NCBI RefSeq assembly: GCF_029867415.1
Contig: NW_026706268.1
Span: 62,001-126,000, forward strand
DNA length: 64,000 bases
Reading direction: 5' to 3'
Source: Vicia villosa
Taxonomy: Eukaryota > Streptophyta > Magnoliopsida > Fabales > Fabaceae
Positions 23,608 to 35,214 of this stretch are shown in pieces. The position numbers and the translations under genes were made by a program. How positions within the stretch are numbered: the stretch's first letter is position 1; every line of letters begins with the position of its first letter. A model generated the notes under the pieces. That model ran no database searches. It saw only the letters and a list, made by a program, of their open reading frames with translations, and was not told the origin of the DNA.

Positions 23608-26600
23608 TTTGAGCGGCGAACAACATTCCGAACGTCGACAACTTTCCAGTAGCATCGAACTCCTCTGTGTATTATGTATTCAGGAAAATTTTCCTCAGAA
23701 TTATCTTCAGTATTGACATTGACTGCTGGTCGAGCAGGATTTGAAGGTCCTGGTTTGTCACCCTTGTTCTTTGCAGAGTTGAAACGGTCTTCTTCTACTT
23801 CTTGAAGAGCATAAGATGAGTCACAATCTTCAGAATTTTCAGGATGTATTTCCCAGTCTTCAGGATGAAGAGACTCATTGTCAGCGACACTTTCCGAGTC
23901 GACTGCGGGGCCATCTTTGAAGGATAGAAAAACACTTAGAAAGGGGGGGATTGAATAAGTGTGACTTTAAATCTTGGACGATAAAAATAAATTGCACAAT
24001 TATTTTTATCCTGGTTCGCTGTTAACGAAGCTACTCCAGTCCACCCCCGCAGAGATGATTTACCTCAACCTGAGGATTTAATCCACTAATCGCACGGATT
24101 ACAATGGTTTTCCACTTAGTCCGCAACTAAGTCTTCCAGAGTCTTCTGATCACACACTGATCACTCCAGGAACAACTGCTTAGATACCCTCTAAGACTTT
24201 TCTAGAGTCTACTGATCAACACGATCACTCTAGGCTTAGTTCACTCCTAAGACTTCCCTAGAGTATTCTGATCAACACGATCACTCTAGTTACAAACTGC
24301 TCAGCCAACTGCTAAGACTTCCTAGAGTATACTGATCACACGATCACTCTAGTTCCTTACAACTTAATGTAATCTATTCAAGAGTTTACAAATGCTTCTT
24401 AAAAGCGATAATCACAACTGTGATATGTCTCTTAACGTTTAAGCTTAATCTCACTAAGATATTACAACAGCAATGTAGTGAGCTTTGATGAAGATGAAGA
24501 TTCTGAGTTTAGATTTGAACAGCGTTTCAGCAAGTTTGATATAAGTTGTTTTGGTGCAGAATCGTTAACCTTGCTTCTCATCAGAACTTCATATTTATAG
24601 GCGTTGAGAAGATGACCGTTGAATGCATTTAATGCTTTGCGTGTTCCGTACAGCATCGCATTTAATGTTATACGCTTTTGTCAACTACCTCGAGCCTTGT
24701 TCACGCTGTGTCTACTGACGTAGCCTTTAGTAGCTTTTAACGTTCCTTTTGTCAGTCAGCGTAGTCTGCCACCTGTACTTCCTTCTGATCTGATGTTTGT
24801 GAATACGACGTTTGAATATCATCAGAGTCAAAACAGCTTGGTGCATAGCATCTTCTGATCTTCTGACCTTGAAGTGCTTCTGAGCGTGATACCATCTTCT
24901 GATCTTCAGTGCTTCTGATCTCATGTTCTTCTGATGCTTCCATAGACCCATGTTCTGATTCTGCTTCGACCATCTTCTGATGTCTTGCCAGACCATGTTC
25001 TGATGTTGCATGCTGAACCATTTGAGATACAACTTCTGAGCGCTGAATTATGCGTACTCTTTATATATATTTCCTGAAAGGGAAATTGCATTGGATTAGA
25101 GTACCATATTATCTTAAGCAAAATTCATATTATTGTTATCATCAAAACTAAGATAATTGATAAGAACAAATCTTGTTCTAACAATCTTCCCCTTCATCTT
25201 CAAAAATGGCATTTATGTGATAATAACCATCTTCAGGATTATTAATCTTGGCAGATGCATTGAAGTCAGTAATTTCAGGCTGCTGAGAAAATTGACAGTA
25301 TTGGTAAGCCTCTTCTGGTTGACTATTATATTCAAAGGAATCTCCCCATCCAGTTGGTTGAATATCTTTAATCGCAATCTTTGAACTTTCAGGTGCAGTA
25401 TATTTCACCATATAATCATATTTTCCACTTGGTTGTCCCAAGGTGTCCCAGATTTCTGCAGGAATAGGCGGAATTCCTTTGCCTTTGGATTTCTCTGAAG
25501 GAGGGTATGGTTCTTCCTGAGATATGTATCCTGAGTCATTGAGATAACATTTCCATTCTTCTTCAGTATCGGAGAGGCCTTCTTCGATGCATTCTTCGAT
25601 AAGGACATTGACCTCTTGAGGAATTGGGTTAAGGAATCCTCCACTAATGAATGTTTCTTTGATCGGACGAAGGGTTTCATCCTTATTGGTGCAGTTTGAG
25701 AATGTTGGTGAACATCCGAGTCCTGCTCTGGTTTCATTCTTGGTCGGGATCACAACTTGCCCCCAGCCAGTGGTAGTTCCATCTTTCACTACTTTTACCG
25801 CCTCTTTGTAAGAAGAGACCGATGCTTTCTTTTTGGAAGATTCGTCTTCTAAAGATAGACCTTGGAACTGAGTTCCTTCCACATCATCAGCACTAATGAA
25901 AGAGAAATTGGATAAATGACTCACCATCAAGGCTTGTTCTCCACTTATCGTTACCAATTTTCCATTTGTTACAAATTTTAACTTTTGATGGAGCGTAGAA
26001 GTTACTGCCCCTGCTTCATGGATCCATGGTCGTCCTAACAGACAGCTATAAGCAGCTTGAATGTCCATGACTTGGAAGGTGATTTGAAATGTATGTGGAC
26101 CAATTGTCATGGGAAGGTTGACTTCGCCGATAACAGATTTTCGCGATCCATCAAATGCTTTGACAACTACACCACTGAACTTCATAGGCATTCCTTGGTA
26201 AGATAAGCGAGCAAGAGTCGTCTTTGGCATCACATTCAAGGAAGATCCGGTGTCTACCAACACATTGGACAAAGAGTCTGACTGACAGTTCATAGAAATG
26301 TGCAAAGCAAGATTGTGATTTTTACCCTCCTCGGGGAGTTCTTCATCACAGAAGCTTAAATTGTTGCAAGCAGTTATGTTGGCTATTATCCCATCAAAAT
26401 GGTCAACAGTCACATCATGATCTACAAAAGCCTGATCCAAAACTCTCATCAGGGCTTCCCTGTGGGCTTCTGAATTCAACAACAATGAAAGTATTGAGAT
26501 TTTTGAAGGAGTCTGCATAAGCTGATCCACAATCTTGTATTCACTTCTTTTGATAAGCTTCAAAATTTCGTCAAAGTCAGGATTGACATTGGTTCCACTG

Positions 26601-28879
26601 GATTGACCAACATCAGTGCTTGTATTACTGATAGGAATTTCCACAGGATTCCCCACTGGTGTATTGATAGGATTTTGTCCGGTAGCAGGAGCAACAGGCT
26701 GCTTCGGAGGTAGTGGAGTATACACACGTCCACTTCTTGTTACGCGACTCACATCGGCGATATTCACGACAAATGAAAGAGTAGGTAAAGGAACTTCTTG
26801 TCCATTCTTTATCATTGTAACATTGTAGTTGTATGGAACTGCCTTATCAGAGTTATAGGGAACAGGTCCAGGTAGACAAATGATCAAAGGAGCAATAGGA
26901 ACCTTTGGCTTGTTGTAGGTAACTTCTATGCGCTCAGGCATGTTGAAATGAGGAACGATGACGTTAACTTTAGGCATTTCCGAGTTGATATCTGAGACTA
27001 AAAGCTCATGCGGATAACATCCTATCATGTTAACTTCATTTTCATTCCTATTTCTGTAGATCTGAATAGTACCATTATCCAACAGAACTTGGAGATCTCT
27101 TCTCACAATAGAACATCCATGAGGATCTACACAACATATGCTACAGGAACCGTAGTGATGCTGGCGAAAATTCTGCCCTCGACAGAGAGTGGCGTGCATT
27201 TGTACCAAATCTGCTCTTGAGAAATTGATATTATAGACTCGGTATGGACCAGGACATCCATACACCATGTTTACAACATGCCCTCCATGATTGGGCAGCG
27301 GATTTGCTTGCACATTTGGGTTCAAATTTCTGAAAGAGAGGAGATTAGATCTAACCAACCTCTGAACTTCATATTTCAAAGCTATGCAATGCTCAAGATC
27401 ATGGCCAGGTGCTCCTTGATGATAAGGGCATGAGACCTCAGCTTTGTACCACCATGGTAGTTTCTCAGGTACTGGTGGTGGTGCTTTAGTTTGAACAAGA
27501 CCTCTTTCAATCAAAGCAGGGTACAATTCTGTGTAGGTCATTGGAATCGGATCAAACTGTGGAGCTCTTTGTACACGGTTCTGATTATTTTTAAACTGTT
27601 GAGCCTGTTGTTGAGACTGCGGGGTAAATCCCGGATTCGGTGCTGTATTAACGGCTGGTGCAATAGCAGCTACCTGTCGTTGACGATTGACATTTCCTCT
27701 TGGCCTCCCTTGGGATACCATGTCAACACTTTGTTCCTTCTTCTTTGGGAAACCACTTCCGAACTTTTTGGTTCCGCTTGAAGATCCACCTTCTTTAGTT
27801 AGACGTCCGGTTCTAACCCCTTCTTCTAGACGCATCCCCATGTTTACCATTTCGGTGAAATCACTTGGAGCACTAGCAATCATGCGTTCATAATAAAACG
27901 GACTGAGAGTATTCAAGAAGATCTATGTCATCTCTTTCTCTTTTAACGGTGGATTAATCTGAGCAGCAGTTTCTCTCCATCGTTGGGCATACTCTTTGGA
28001 AGCTTCATGGTCTTTCTGAGCCATGGATCGAAGCTGATCTCTGTCTGGAGCCATATCCGAGTTATACTTATATTGTCGGACAAAGGCCTCACCTAGGTCA
28101 TTGAATGTTCGAATATTAGTGCTATCCAAGCCTGTGTACCACTTCAGTGCGGCACCAGTCAAACTGTCTTGAAAGTAATGGATAAGCAACTGATGATTAT
28201 CTGCATAAGTAGACATCTTCCTAGCATACATCACAAGATGGCTTTGTGGACAAGAACTACCTTTGTACTTCTCAAAATCAGGGACCTTGAATTTAGCAGG
28301 TATTTGTACACTGGGAACCAAACATAGTTCCTGGGCATTCTTTCCAAACAAATCTTTTCCGCGGATAGCTTTAACTTCCAGCTGCATCTTGTTAAACTGC
28401 TCTTGGAGATCTCCCACAAGATTACGCTGATTTGTGCTATCACCTTGATCATGATAAATCTCATTGCCATCATAAGGAACAGTGTGAACCGTAGGGGTCG
28501 GAACCGTCATAGTGGGTTGAGAAAGTGCCATAGTGATTTGGGAAAAAGTTACCCCTGAATGTGGAATAAACGCCGAACCTTGTGTAGCAGGCGCTTCAGT
28601 TGTGGTTGTTTGAACCCCGGAGAAATTATGGCGAAAACCTGCACCAAAGCTGAAAGGCGGGCCCCAACCTTCTGGCATGGAGAAAGATGGAATGCTGAAT
28701 GCAACGGTAGAAACTGGAGTAGTGACTTCAGATGTCGTTGTTGCTTGACTGTTTGGTGGCGGCGGCTGATTCTGTGCGGCCATTAGGGAGTCAACCAGAG
28801 TAGTGAGACTTTCCAATTTTTCCTGAAGGGTGGTCACTGTACCACGAAGCTCAATATTCTCTTGTTCAGAGTGTTCCAT
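23608..28879 (-). pseudogene. Ogre gag-protease exon, broken by a stop and a solo LTR
   Basis: From the ATG at 28879 the frame encodes a coiled-coil start, a retrotransposon gag domain (YKGSSCPQSHLVMYARKM, LTGAALKWYTGL), then a TAG at 27923-27925 where the family reads a sense codon. The frame continues from about 27916 to 25178 with a variant CHHC zinc knuckle (CPYHQGAPGHDLEHC, about residue 160 of that segment) and an aspartic protease with VDTGSSLNVM (about 557) and LLGRPWI. A 1,266-bp solo LTR then interrupts the exon (23918-25183). The same frame resumes at 23912 and runs to the donor site at 23608. The gag-protease product would join pol by splicing. Confidence 0.92.
23918..25183 (-). 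mobile_element. Solo LTR of SIRE-like copia family C
   Basis: A complete 1,266-bp LTR, TGTTAGAACAAG...CTATCCTTCA on the minus strand, flanked by 5-bp duplications ATCTT (23913-23917 and 25184-25188). It matches the 5' LTR at 33920-35128. The TATA box is at 24592-24599. No internal sequence remains, so it arose by LTR-LTR recombination. It inserted in the Ogre gag-protease exon. Confidence 0.95.
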
Positions 28880-29187
28880 TACTCTTCTTCTGCTTGAACG
28901 AGTATTGTATCTGTGATCTGATTGCGAGCGCGGTCGAGAAACTTTGAGACGCGACAGCTTGACGATCTATTGGAGAAAGATCCAAAAGATGAGACTCTAT
29001 ACAACGGACTCGATATGCAGAATGATGTATGCAAAAAGAAAATTATGATTTTTCCAAACATTTTAAAGATTATTTTCTTGCAAACATTTGAACACAAACT
29101 ATTCTTTTATTGAATAAATGAGAAATGTTACAACATTGGAGCGTAGCTCCTTACAAAAGCAAATGATAAATAAAAAGCTAAACAATC
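28880..29187 (-). other. Spacer between Ogre ORF1 and gag
   Basis: About 300 bp separating the ORF1 stop from the gag ATG. It carries no domain. The gag start overlaps an upstream stop (TAATG), supporting the ATG at 28879. Confidence 0.5.
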
Positions 29188-30710
29188 CTAAGCATCTTCA
29201 TCAGACGAAGAACCAAATGCATTGTGCAGCTTGAGCTTCATGATTTCTTTCCCATAGTAAGCTTTCAATTCGGCCTTTTCGGTCCTCAGTTTGTCAACAA
29301 CATTCTTCCAATCATCAGGAGTCGGAGCGTTGCTTGTTGAGCCTTCAAGATTCTTCTTGCTTTCTTTGATGTACCTCTTGATTGCAGCGTCTTTCTGACG
29401 GATCTTCTCATCTTTACTCATGAGCCATCCATCTTGATAATAGAGAGTTTCTTCGTGATCTTTCACTCTTTTCTTCAACTTTCTATTTTCCACATCAGTT
29501 CTACGAAACTTTTCTTCCCAAGCGTCTTTTTCTACCCTCATCTTAGCCAAAGTATCTTGGTATTCCTCCATAGTGGGAATGTTGGGTCGTTGAGACACTG
29601 CAGGAAACATGGGTTTTTCATAAGCATAAGGCATTTGGAACTCTTTTGCTCTTTTCTTTACCCAGTAGGTGTAGGCGTCCATGGCAATGCAATTTCTTGC
29701 CTCACCTTTTTCTTTCCATCGGACGTCGTACCAAGCTCTCACCATTCTTGTTTTCAACCTTTGAGGATTATCCCCTTCTCGGTAGAAGTAGCCTTCCACT
29801 GAGGGACCAATGGGTTTAGTTGAATTTGCATACCCGAGTTGTCGTCGGGCTAGGACCGGGTTGTAGTTAATTCCTCCTTGCGTACCAATGAGGGGTACGT
29901 TGGCGAATTCTCCGCAACTGTCAATGGTTTATGTACCACAGCGAGCCAAGGTATACCAATGAATATCATTGTTAGTAAGAGACATAAGTCTTCGAGGCCA
30001 ACGCAAACCTTCTCGGTTTTTCGTGAAAATAGGAGACTCAGGTAAGTGTGAAACAATCCATTTGAACAACAGAGGTGCATAACATACAATGATTCCACCG
30101 CCTTGGCGATTCCTATGATGGACAGAGAAATACATGTCACCAAGCAAAGTTGGAACAGGATTTCCATTCAAAAAGATCTTTATGGCATTGATACCAACAA
30201 AATCGTTAACGTTGGGAAACAGAACTAACCCATAGATGAGCAAGGCTAGTATAGCTTCAAAAGCTATCATGCTACCAGTTTCGATGAAATCAAAGTCTTT
30301 ATTTAGTGTGAAGTTAAACCCGGGAGGTTTCCTTTGGTAGTCCAATTACTCTCTACTTCAGACTTCTTCAAGTGGATACTTGCTGCAATGACGTGTGACC
30401 TAGGAATGGCTTCCAAACCATTGAAGGGTATTTTGTCAGACACAGGAATACCCAAAAGATTGGCATATTCTTCCAAGGTCGGTACCAACTGGTAATCTGG
30501 AAAGGTGAAACATCGGTAGACGGGATCATAGAACTGAACCAGAGTTTTGAGAAGTCCTTCATCAACATGAGTGTTCAGGATAGGCAAAAGCTTTCCATAA
30601 CTTTTCCTAAAATCAGAAGGATTTTGTACAGAAGATGCTAATTCTATCAGTTTTTCCACATCAGGCGCTTTGAAACCGTACTTTTTGGTATACCTTTTTA
30701 CCCCTTCCAT
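29188..30710 (-). pseudogene. Ogre ORF1 (DUF7745-like), two frameshifts
   Basis: The additional ORF upstream of gag that distinguishes Ogre elements; its function is unknown. The first segment (30710 to about 30320) shows FYDPVYRCFTFPDYQLVPTL followed by EEYANLLGIPV, a signature of the plant-transposon DUF7745 family. A shift near 30320 moves to a second frame (ends near 29930). A second shift near 29930 moves to the last segment, which runs to 29188. The C-terminal 200 residues are charged and probably coiled coil (EKFRRTDVENRKLKKRVKDH), ending in an acidic tail. All three pieces read through cleanly if the shifts are ignored, so decay is recent. Confidence 0.85.
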
Positions 30711-31329
30711 AACTTAATCCTATAATGTTTGCAAAGAAAATTCTCTAAATTTTTTTTGGAAAAAGATGGGTTTTTTAATGAATGTATGAATGCATGGATG
30801 CATGGATGCCACATATTCAAACATGGTAAAGCAAACATGGTAGCGCAAACATGGTAACGCAAACACGGTACTACAAACATGGTACACAAACATGGTAACA
30901 AACATGGTACACATAGGTTCAAAGGTCCAGCGTCACGAGCATGAGGTCAGAGAACCAAAAATGGGATAGTTCTAGTTAATCACCTGCACAACATGTTCTA
31001 CTGATACGTCAGAGTCTACATTTTTCTTTCGGATATTACCGGCTTGCCAATTAAACTTGTGAGCCAGCAATATTCTCAAGAAAAACTCGTCTGAGTGTGG
31101 TTCTCCGCATGACAACTAATCCAAGTCTTCACCTGAATAGTTTCTGCACCACAACCTAATAAGGCCAGGATGGGTTGGGGTTCTACGGCCAACTCAGCTT
31201 CTACAGTTCAATGAAAGTAATAATGTCTTCGCTACGAAACATGCTAAACATATATTACCAACAAGGAACCTCCACTGAGCGGAAGGATTCTCACGTACGC
31301 CTGTACATGACTATACCCTCCACCTAATA
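30711..31329 (-). other. Ogre leader upstream of ORF1, with tandem repeats
   Basis: Untranslated leader. Positions about 30778-30810 hold ATGGATGC repeats and about 30820-30915 hold six or more imperfect copies of AAACATGGTARCGC in tandem. The rest, to 31329, shows no gene. The left edge of the duplicated LTR-B/leader block is at 31330. Confidence 0.65.
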
Positions 31330-31736
31330 CTTAATCCGAGTGTAGCATCGAGTATCAACCGGCTTCAGTCAGGAATCCGAAGCCAGCCATCTCGCTACTT
31401 CTTATAAGCCAAAGTCAAGTTCGACTAAGGTTCTAAGGGCGAATTAGTGCTCATGACACCACGCGGTAGCCAAATGTCTCATCGATCAAATTCAAGGGCC
31501 ATCAGGACAAACCAAAGTGTCACACTAACGGGGGCCACCTGTTCAACCATAACGATACATGTCGTACAGTCTCCCTGATCTCATGCCACATACCTAAGGT
31601 ACTTAGATCCGGGTTAGGATCTTTCACACAACAGAATACCCAAAACAGCCCTGCAAAAGTAAAGCAAGCAAAACAAACAATAGAAAACATTTAAGTGAAT
31701 CCTAAACTTTTAAGGTAACCCCTCTTAATCGAAAAA

Positions 31737-31754
31737 TCCCCAGCAGAGTCGCCA
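31737..31754 (-). promoter_or_regulatory. Primer-binding site (tRNA-Arg type), copy 1
   Basis: The minus strand reads TGGCGACTCTGCTGGGGA, the primer site used by Ogre/Tat elements, 34 bp inside the inner end of LTR-B. It marks this LTR-B as acting as a 5' LTR although another LTR-B lies upstream. Confidence 0.85.
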
Positions 31755-33701
31755 GTCATACGGTGAACTGCTTTTTTATCGATCGAAATGTCGCGGTTAA
31801 GCAAGAGTCGCCACCGACTTTTATTTTATCCAAACTAAATCAGAAAGGCAAAAAGAAACAGAAAAAAACCTTTTTAAAGAAATCTAAGTTCGGGGGGTAA
31901 TTTATGCAAAGGGAAGGTATAAGGCACCCTTTGCATCCATGGTTTTCCATGGGCTCTTAATTGCTTTGCTTGCTCGTTTGTTTAGAAAATGTAGATGAAA
32001 GAGATAGGGACTTTAGCTCGTAAATGAGCGTAGCCCTTTTGAAAAATTGTGAGAAAGAATATGAAAATTGAGCATTGCAAGGCAATTCGGGGCAATTACC
32101 TTAAACTCAGATGATAGGTCTCTTTTTAGCCTTTCAGAATGAAAGGGTCAATCCTTGCCATAAGAGGGCAGGAAGCCTTTCGTTTGGAGGTAGAAGGGTC
32201 ATCGAATTATCGTTCGCTCAAAGACTGACCCATGCCATAGAGAGGCAGGTAGTCTAAGAGGAAGGATCAGAATAGTCTTTCGTAGGCAACCAGAAGATAC
32301 CTCAGCCTTTTTCGTAGGCAACTTTCGAGGGTCGAGGTCATGTGAGCGTATCGAAGGCAGCATCATTAGGGACCATGACCTTTAATCGAGGCAACATGGC
32401 TGAGGTATCCTCGTATTCGAGGGACGGGCTATTCTGCACAAAATACAAGGCAACAAGGCAACAAGGCAACAGGCAACAAGGCAACAGGCAACAAGGCAAC
32501 AGAGAGATTACCCAAAAGTGTGCGTGTGTGCAACATTCACGTGGTTATGTTCAGATAATATTTATCTTGTAATTAGTGATTTTAATTGATTCAGAGTTGC
32601 ACTCCCTAAATTACTAACCACGCATTTAAATAATATAACCAAAAACAGATATGGGGGAGGGAAATTGTAACCAGCGGATCCCTTAATAGGGTTTGACACA
32701 AGTAATAATTAAACAGAAAAAATAAAAGGTTAGAGTTTAGGGTTACCAAACTCGTAGCTTTGGCGATCAACGAACCCTGAAAAGGCAAACAAACCAAAAA
32801 TAGGGTGAGCGTATGGCTAATTCAGAGGCGAACACCTCTAACCCTAAAATAAGAAGGTCGAGACAATAATTTGAAATGAGTAGGTCGAGACAATAATTTG
32901 AAATGAATAATTAAATGAAGGGCACTTAGCTTTTTGCATTTGATCTGACGTGGTTGATAGTCGGGGGATGCCTTAAGGTTAAGGCTGAAAAGAGGCAAGG
33001 CAGAGGCAGAAAAATTGAATGTAGGCAATATTCATTTAAAAAAAGGCAAACCCTAATAAAAGAAAATAAAATAGATTTTGAATTTTAGAATCGAATACTT
33101 AGCTTCGGGTTTTTGAAGGCGCATGATCGGGAGGATCTTTGAAGAGTAGACCTGAAAAGGCATAAGAAGAAAACATTCAGTGTAGGGCATGATCATCGTA
33201 AACCCTAATTAGGTTACGAATTAAATAAGAAAACACAAATGATTTAAATTAATTAAATCGGTGAAAAATAAAACTTGGATTAAATTACCTAACAATTAAC
33301 AACTAAATTAAACTAGTTATTTAATTCTTTAAATCAAATAAAATTAGTAATTGAAATTTATTTACTATATAAAAAAAAAAAGAAGTTTTGTTTTTTTTTA
33401 AAAAAAAGGGACATTTAAAAGGAATTATGAAAAAACATTTACTAAACAATAGAAAATAAATAAAAAAAACATGTTATAATTAAAAGTAAATAAAAAATAA
33501 TAAAAAATTAACAAGACTCAGCTTATGATCATGTGTGGCTGTCTGTGAAGCCCCATGGTGGACCTGCGTCCCTTGTACACTGGATTTGATATGCGTAGAG
33601 ATCTGATGGTGTAGCTGTGACGGCATACCGTGATCTTGCCTGGGCGTGTATCATAGAATCTATGAGTCTGCACAAGTAAGAGAAACTGAACAAAAATAAG
33701 A

Positions 33702-33772
33702 GGAGACGCTGGGTATCGAACCCAGGTCTCGATGGTTGCAGGTTCACTCCCTCTACCATACGCGCTGTCTGC
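33702..33772 (-). other. tRNA-like module in LTR-B (first)
   Basis: 71 nt on the minus strand starting GCAGACAGCGCG. It has TATGGTAGAGG (A-box-like), a perfect T-arm CTGGG-TTCGATA-CCCAG containing a canonical B box, and a 3' end GTCTCC that pairs with the 5' GCAGAC except at one position. The anticodon arm is not convincing. It is preserved at 47061-47131. Confidence 0.6.
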
Positions 33773-33919
33773 TTTAGTTGATAATAGCTGCAAATAAATA
33801 TATAATAAAAAGAAAGAGAATGTTTAAAACATTAAAACACGCGCCCAAGGAACAGTCTCCTTCTTCGTCGTATATTTTTCCAGCAGATATAAACACTTTT
33901 ACCTATGGTTGCATGTTTG

Positions 33920-35128
33920 TGTTAGAACAAGATTTGTTCTGATCAATTATCTTAGTTTTGATGATAACAATAATATGAATTTTGCTTAAGATAATATGGT
34001 ACTCTAATCCAATGCAATTTCCTTTTCAGGAAATATATATAGAGTATGCATAATTCAGCGCTCAGAAGCTTTGTCTCAAAGGGTTCAGCATGCAACATCA
34101 GAACATGGTCTGGCAAGACATCAGAAGATGGTCGAAGCAGAATCAGAACATGGGTCTATGGAAGCATCAGAAGAACATGAGATCAGAAGCACTGAAGTTC
34201 TGATGGTATCACGCTCAGAAGCACTTCAAGGTCAGAAGATCAGAAGATGCTTTGCACCAAGCTGTTTGACTCTGATGATATTCAAATGTTGTATTCACAA
34301 ACATCAGATCAGAAGGAAGTAAACGTGGCAAGCTACGCTGACTGACAAAAGGAACGTTAAAAGCTACTAAAGGCAACGTCAGTAGACACAGCGTGAACAA
34401 GGCTCGAGGTAGTTGACAAAAGCGTATAACATTAAATGCGATGCTGTACGGAACACGCAAAGCATTAAATGCACTCAACGGTCATCTTCTCCAACGCCTA
34501 TAAATATGAAGTTCTGATGAGAAGCAAGGTTAACGATTCTGCACAAAACAACTCATATTAACTTGCTGAAACTCTGTTCTATTCAAAGCTCAGAATCTTC
34601 ATCTTCATCAAAGCTCACTACATTGCTGTTGTAATATATTAGTGAGATTAAGCTTAAACGTTAAGAGAAATATCACAGTTTGTGATTATAGCTTTTAAGA
34701 AGCAATTGTAATACTCTTAGAATTGATTACATTAAGTTGTAAGGAACTAGAGTGATCGTGTGGATCAGAATACTCTAGGAAGTCTTAGAGGTTATCTAAG
34801 CAGGTTGTAACTAGAGTGATCGTGTGGATCAGAATACTCTAGAAAGTCTTAGAGGGTATCTAAGCAGTTGTTCCTGGAGTGATCAGTGTGTGATCAGAAG
34901 ACTCTGGAAGACTTAGTTGCTGACTAAGTGGAGAACCATTGTAATCCGTACGATTAGTGGATTAAATCCTCAGTTGAGGTAAATCATCTCTGCGGGGGTG
35001 GACTGGAGTAGTTTAGTTAACAACGAACCAGGATAAAAATAACTGTGCAATTTATTTTTATCTGTCAAGTTTTTAAAGCTACACTTATTCAAACCCCCCC
35101 CCCTTTCTAAGTGTTTTTCTATCCTTCA
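33920..35128 (+). mobile_element. Copia-C 5' LTR
   Basis: 1,209 bp, TGTTAGAACAAG...CTATCCTTCA. The TATA box (TATAAATA) is at 34499-34506. A short C-rich tract precedes the end, as in the other two copies of this LTR in the window (23918-25183 and from 63530). Confidence 0.92.
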
Positions 35129-35130
35129 AT

Positions 35131-35142
35131 TGGCATCAGAGC
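35131..35142 (+). promoter_or_regulatory. Copia-C primer-binding site
   Basis: TGGCATCAGAGC, 2 bp after the LTR, is the initiator-Met tRNA primer site common in copia elements (one base different from TGGTATCAGAGC). Confidence 0.85.
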
Positions 35143-35214
35143 ACCGGTTCTAAGGTGCAAGCACTTAACCGTGTTTAGAAAAGATTCAGGAAGAGAAAAA
35201 CGCTTCAGTAAAAG

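Larger units (their letters stand above)
31330..33919 (-). repeat. Duplicated leader plus LTR-B segment (copy 1)
   Basis: This block is nearly identical to 44698-47279: leader, primer site and the inner 2.1 kb of LTR-B. Differences are sparse single-base changes and small poly-A length changes. Homology ends abruptly at GAGTGTAGC (31330/44698) on the left. On the right it is cut by the copia-C insertion at 33920. Confidence 0.9.

Noticed and set aside
24727..25121. ORFs of 66-101 codons rich in His, Gln and Glu around 24.7-25.1 kb and 34.1 kb
   Set aside because: They lie in LTR-C and result from its CTTCTGAT-type low-complexity repeats.
33702..33772. A genuine tRNA gene
   Set aside because: The T-arm is perfect but the anticodon arm does not fold convincingly and the segment is inside an LTR; reported as tRNA-like only.
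32342..33793. ORFs repeated at 45703-47152 (76, 63, 68, 91 and 76 codons)
   Set aside because: They are in LTR-B and preserved only because the LTRs are near-identical.
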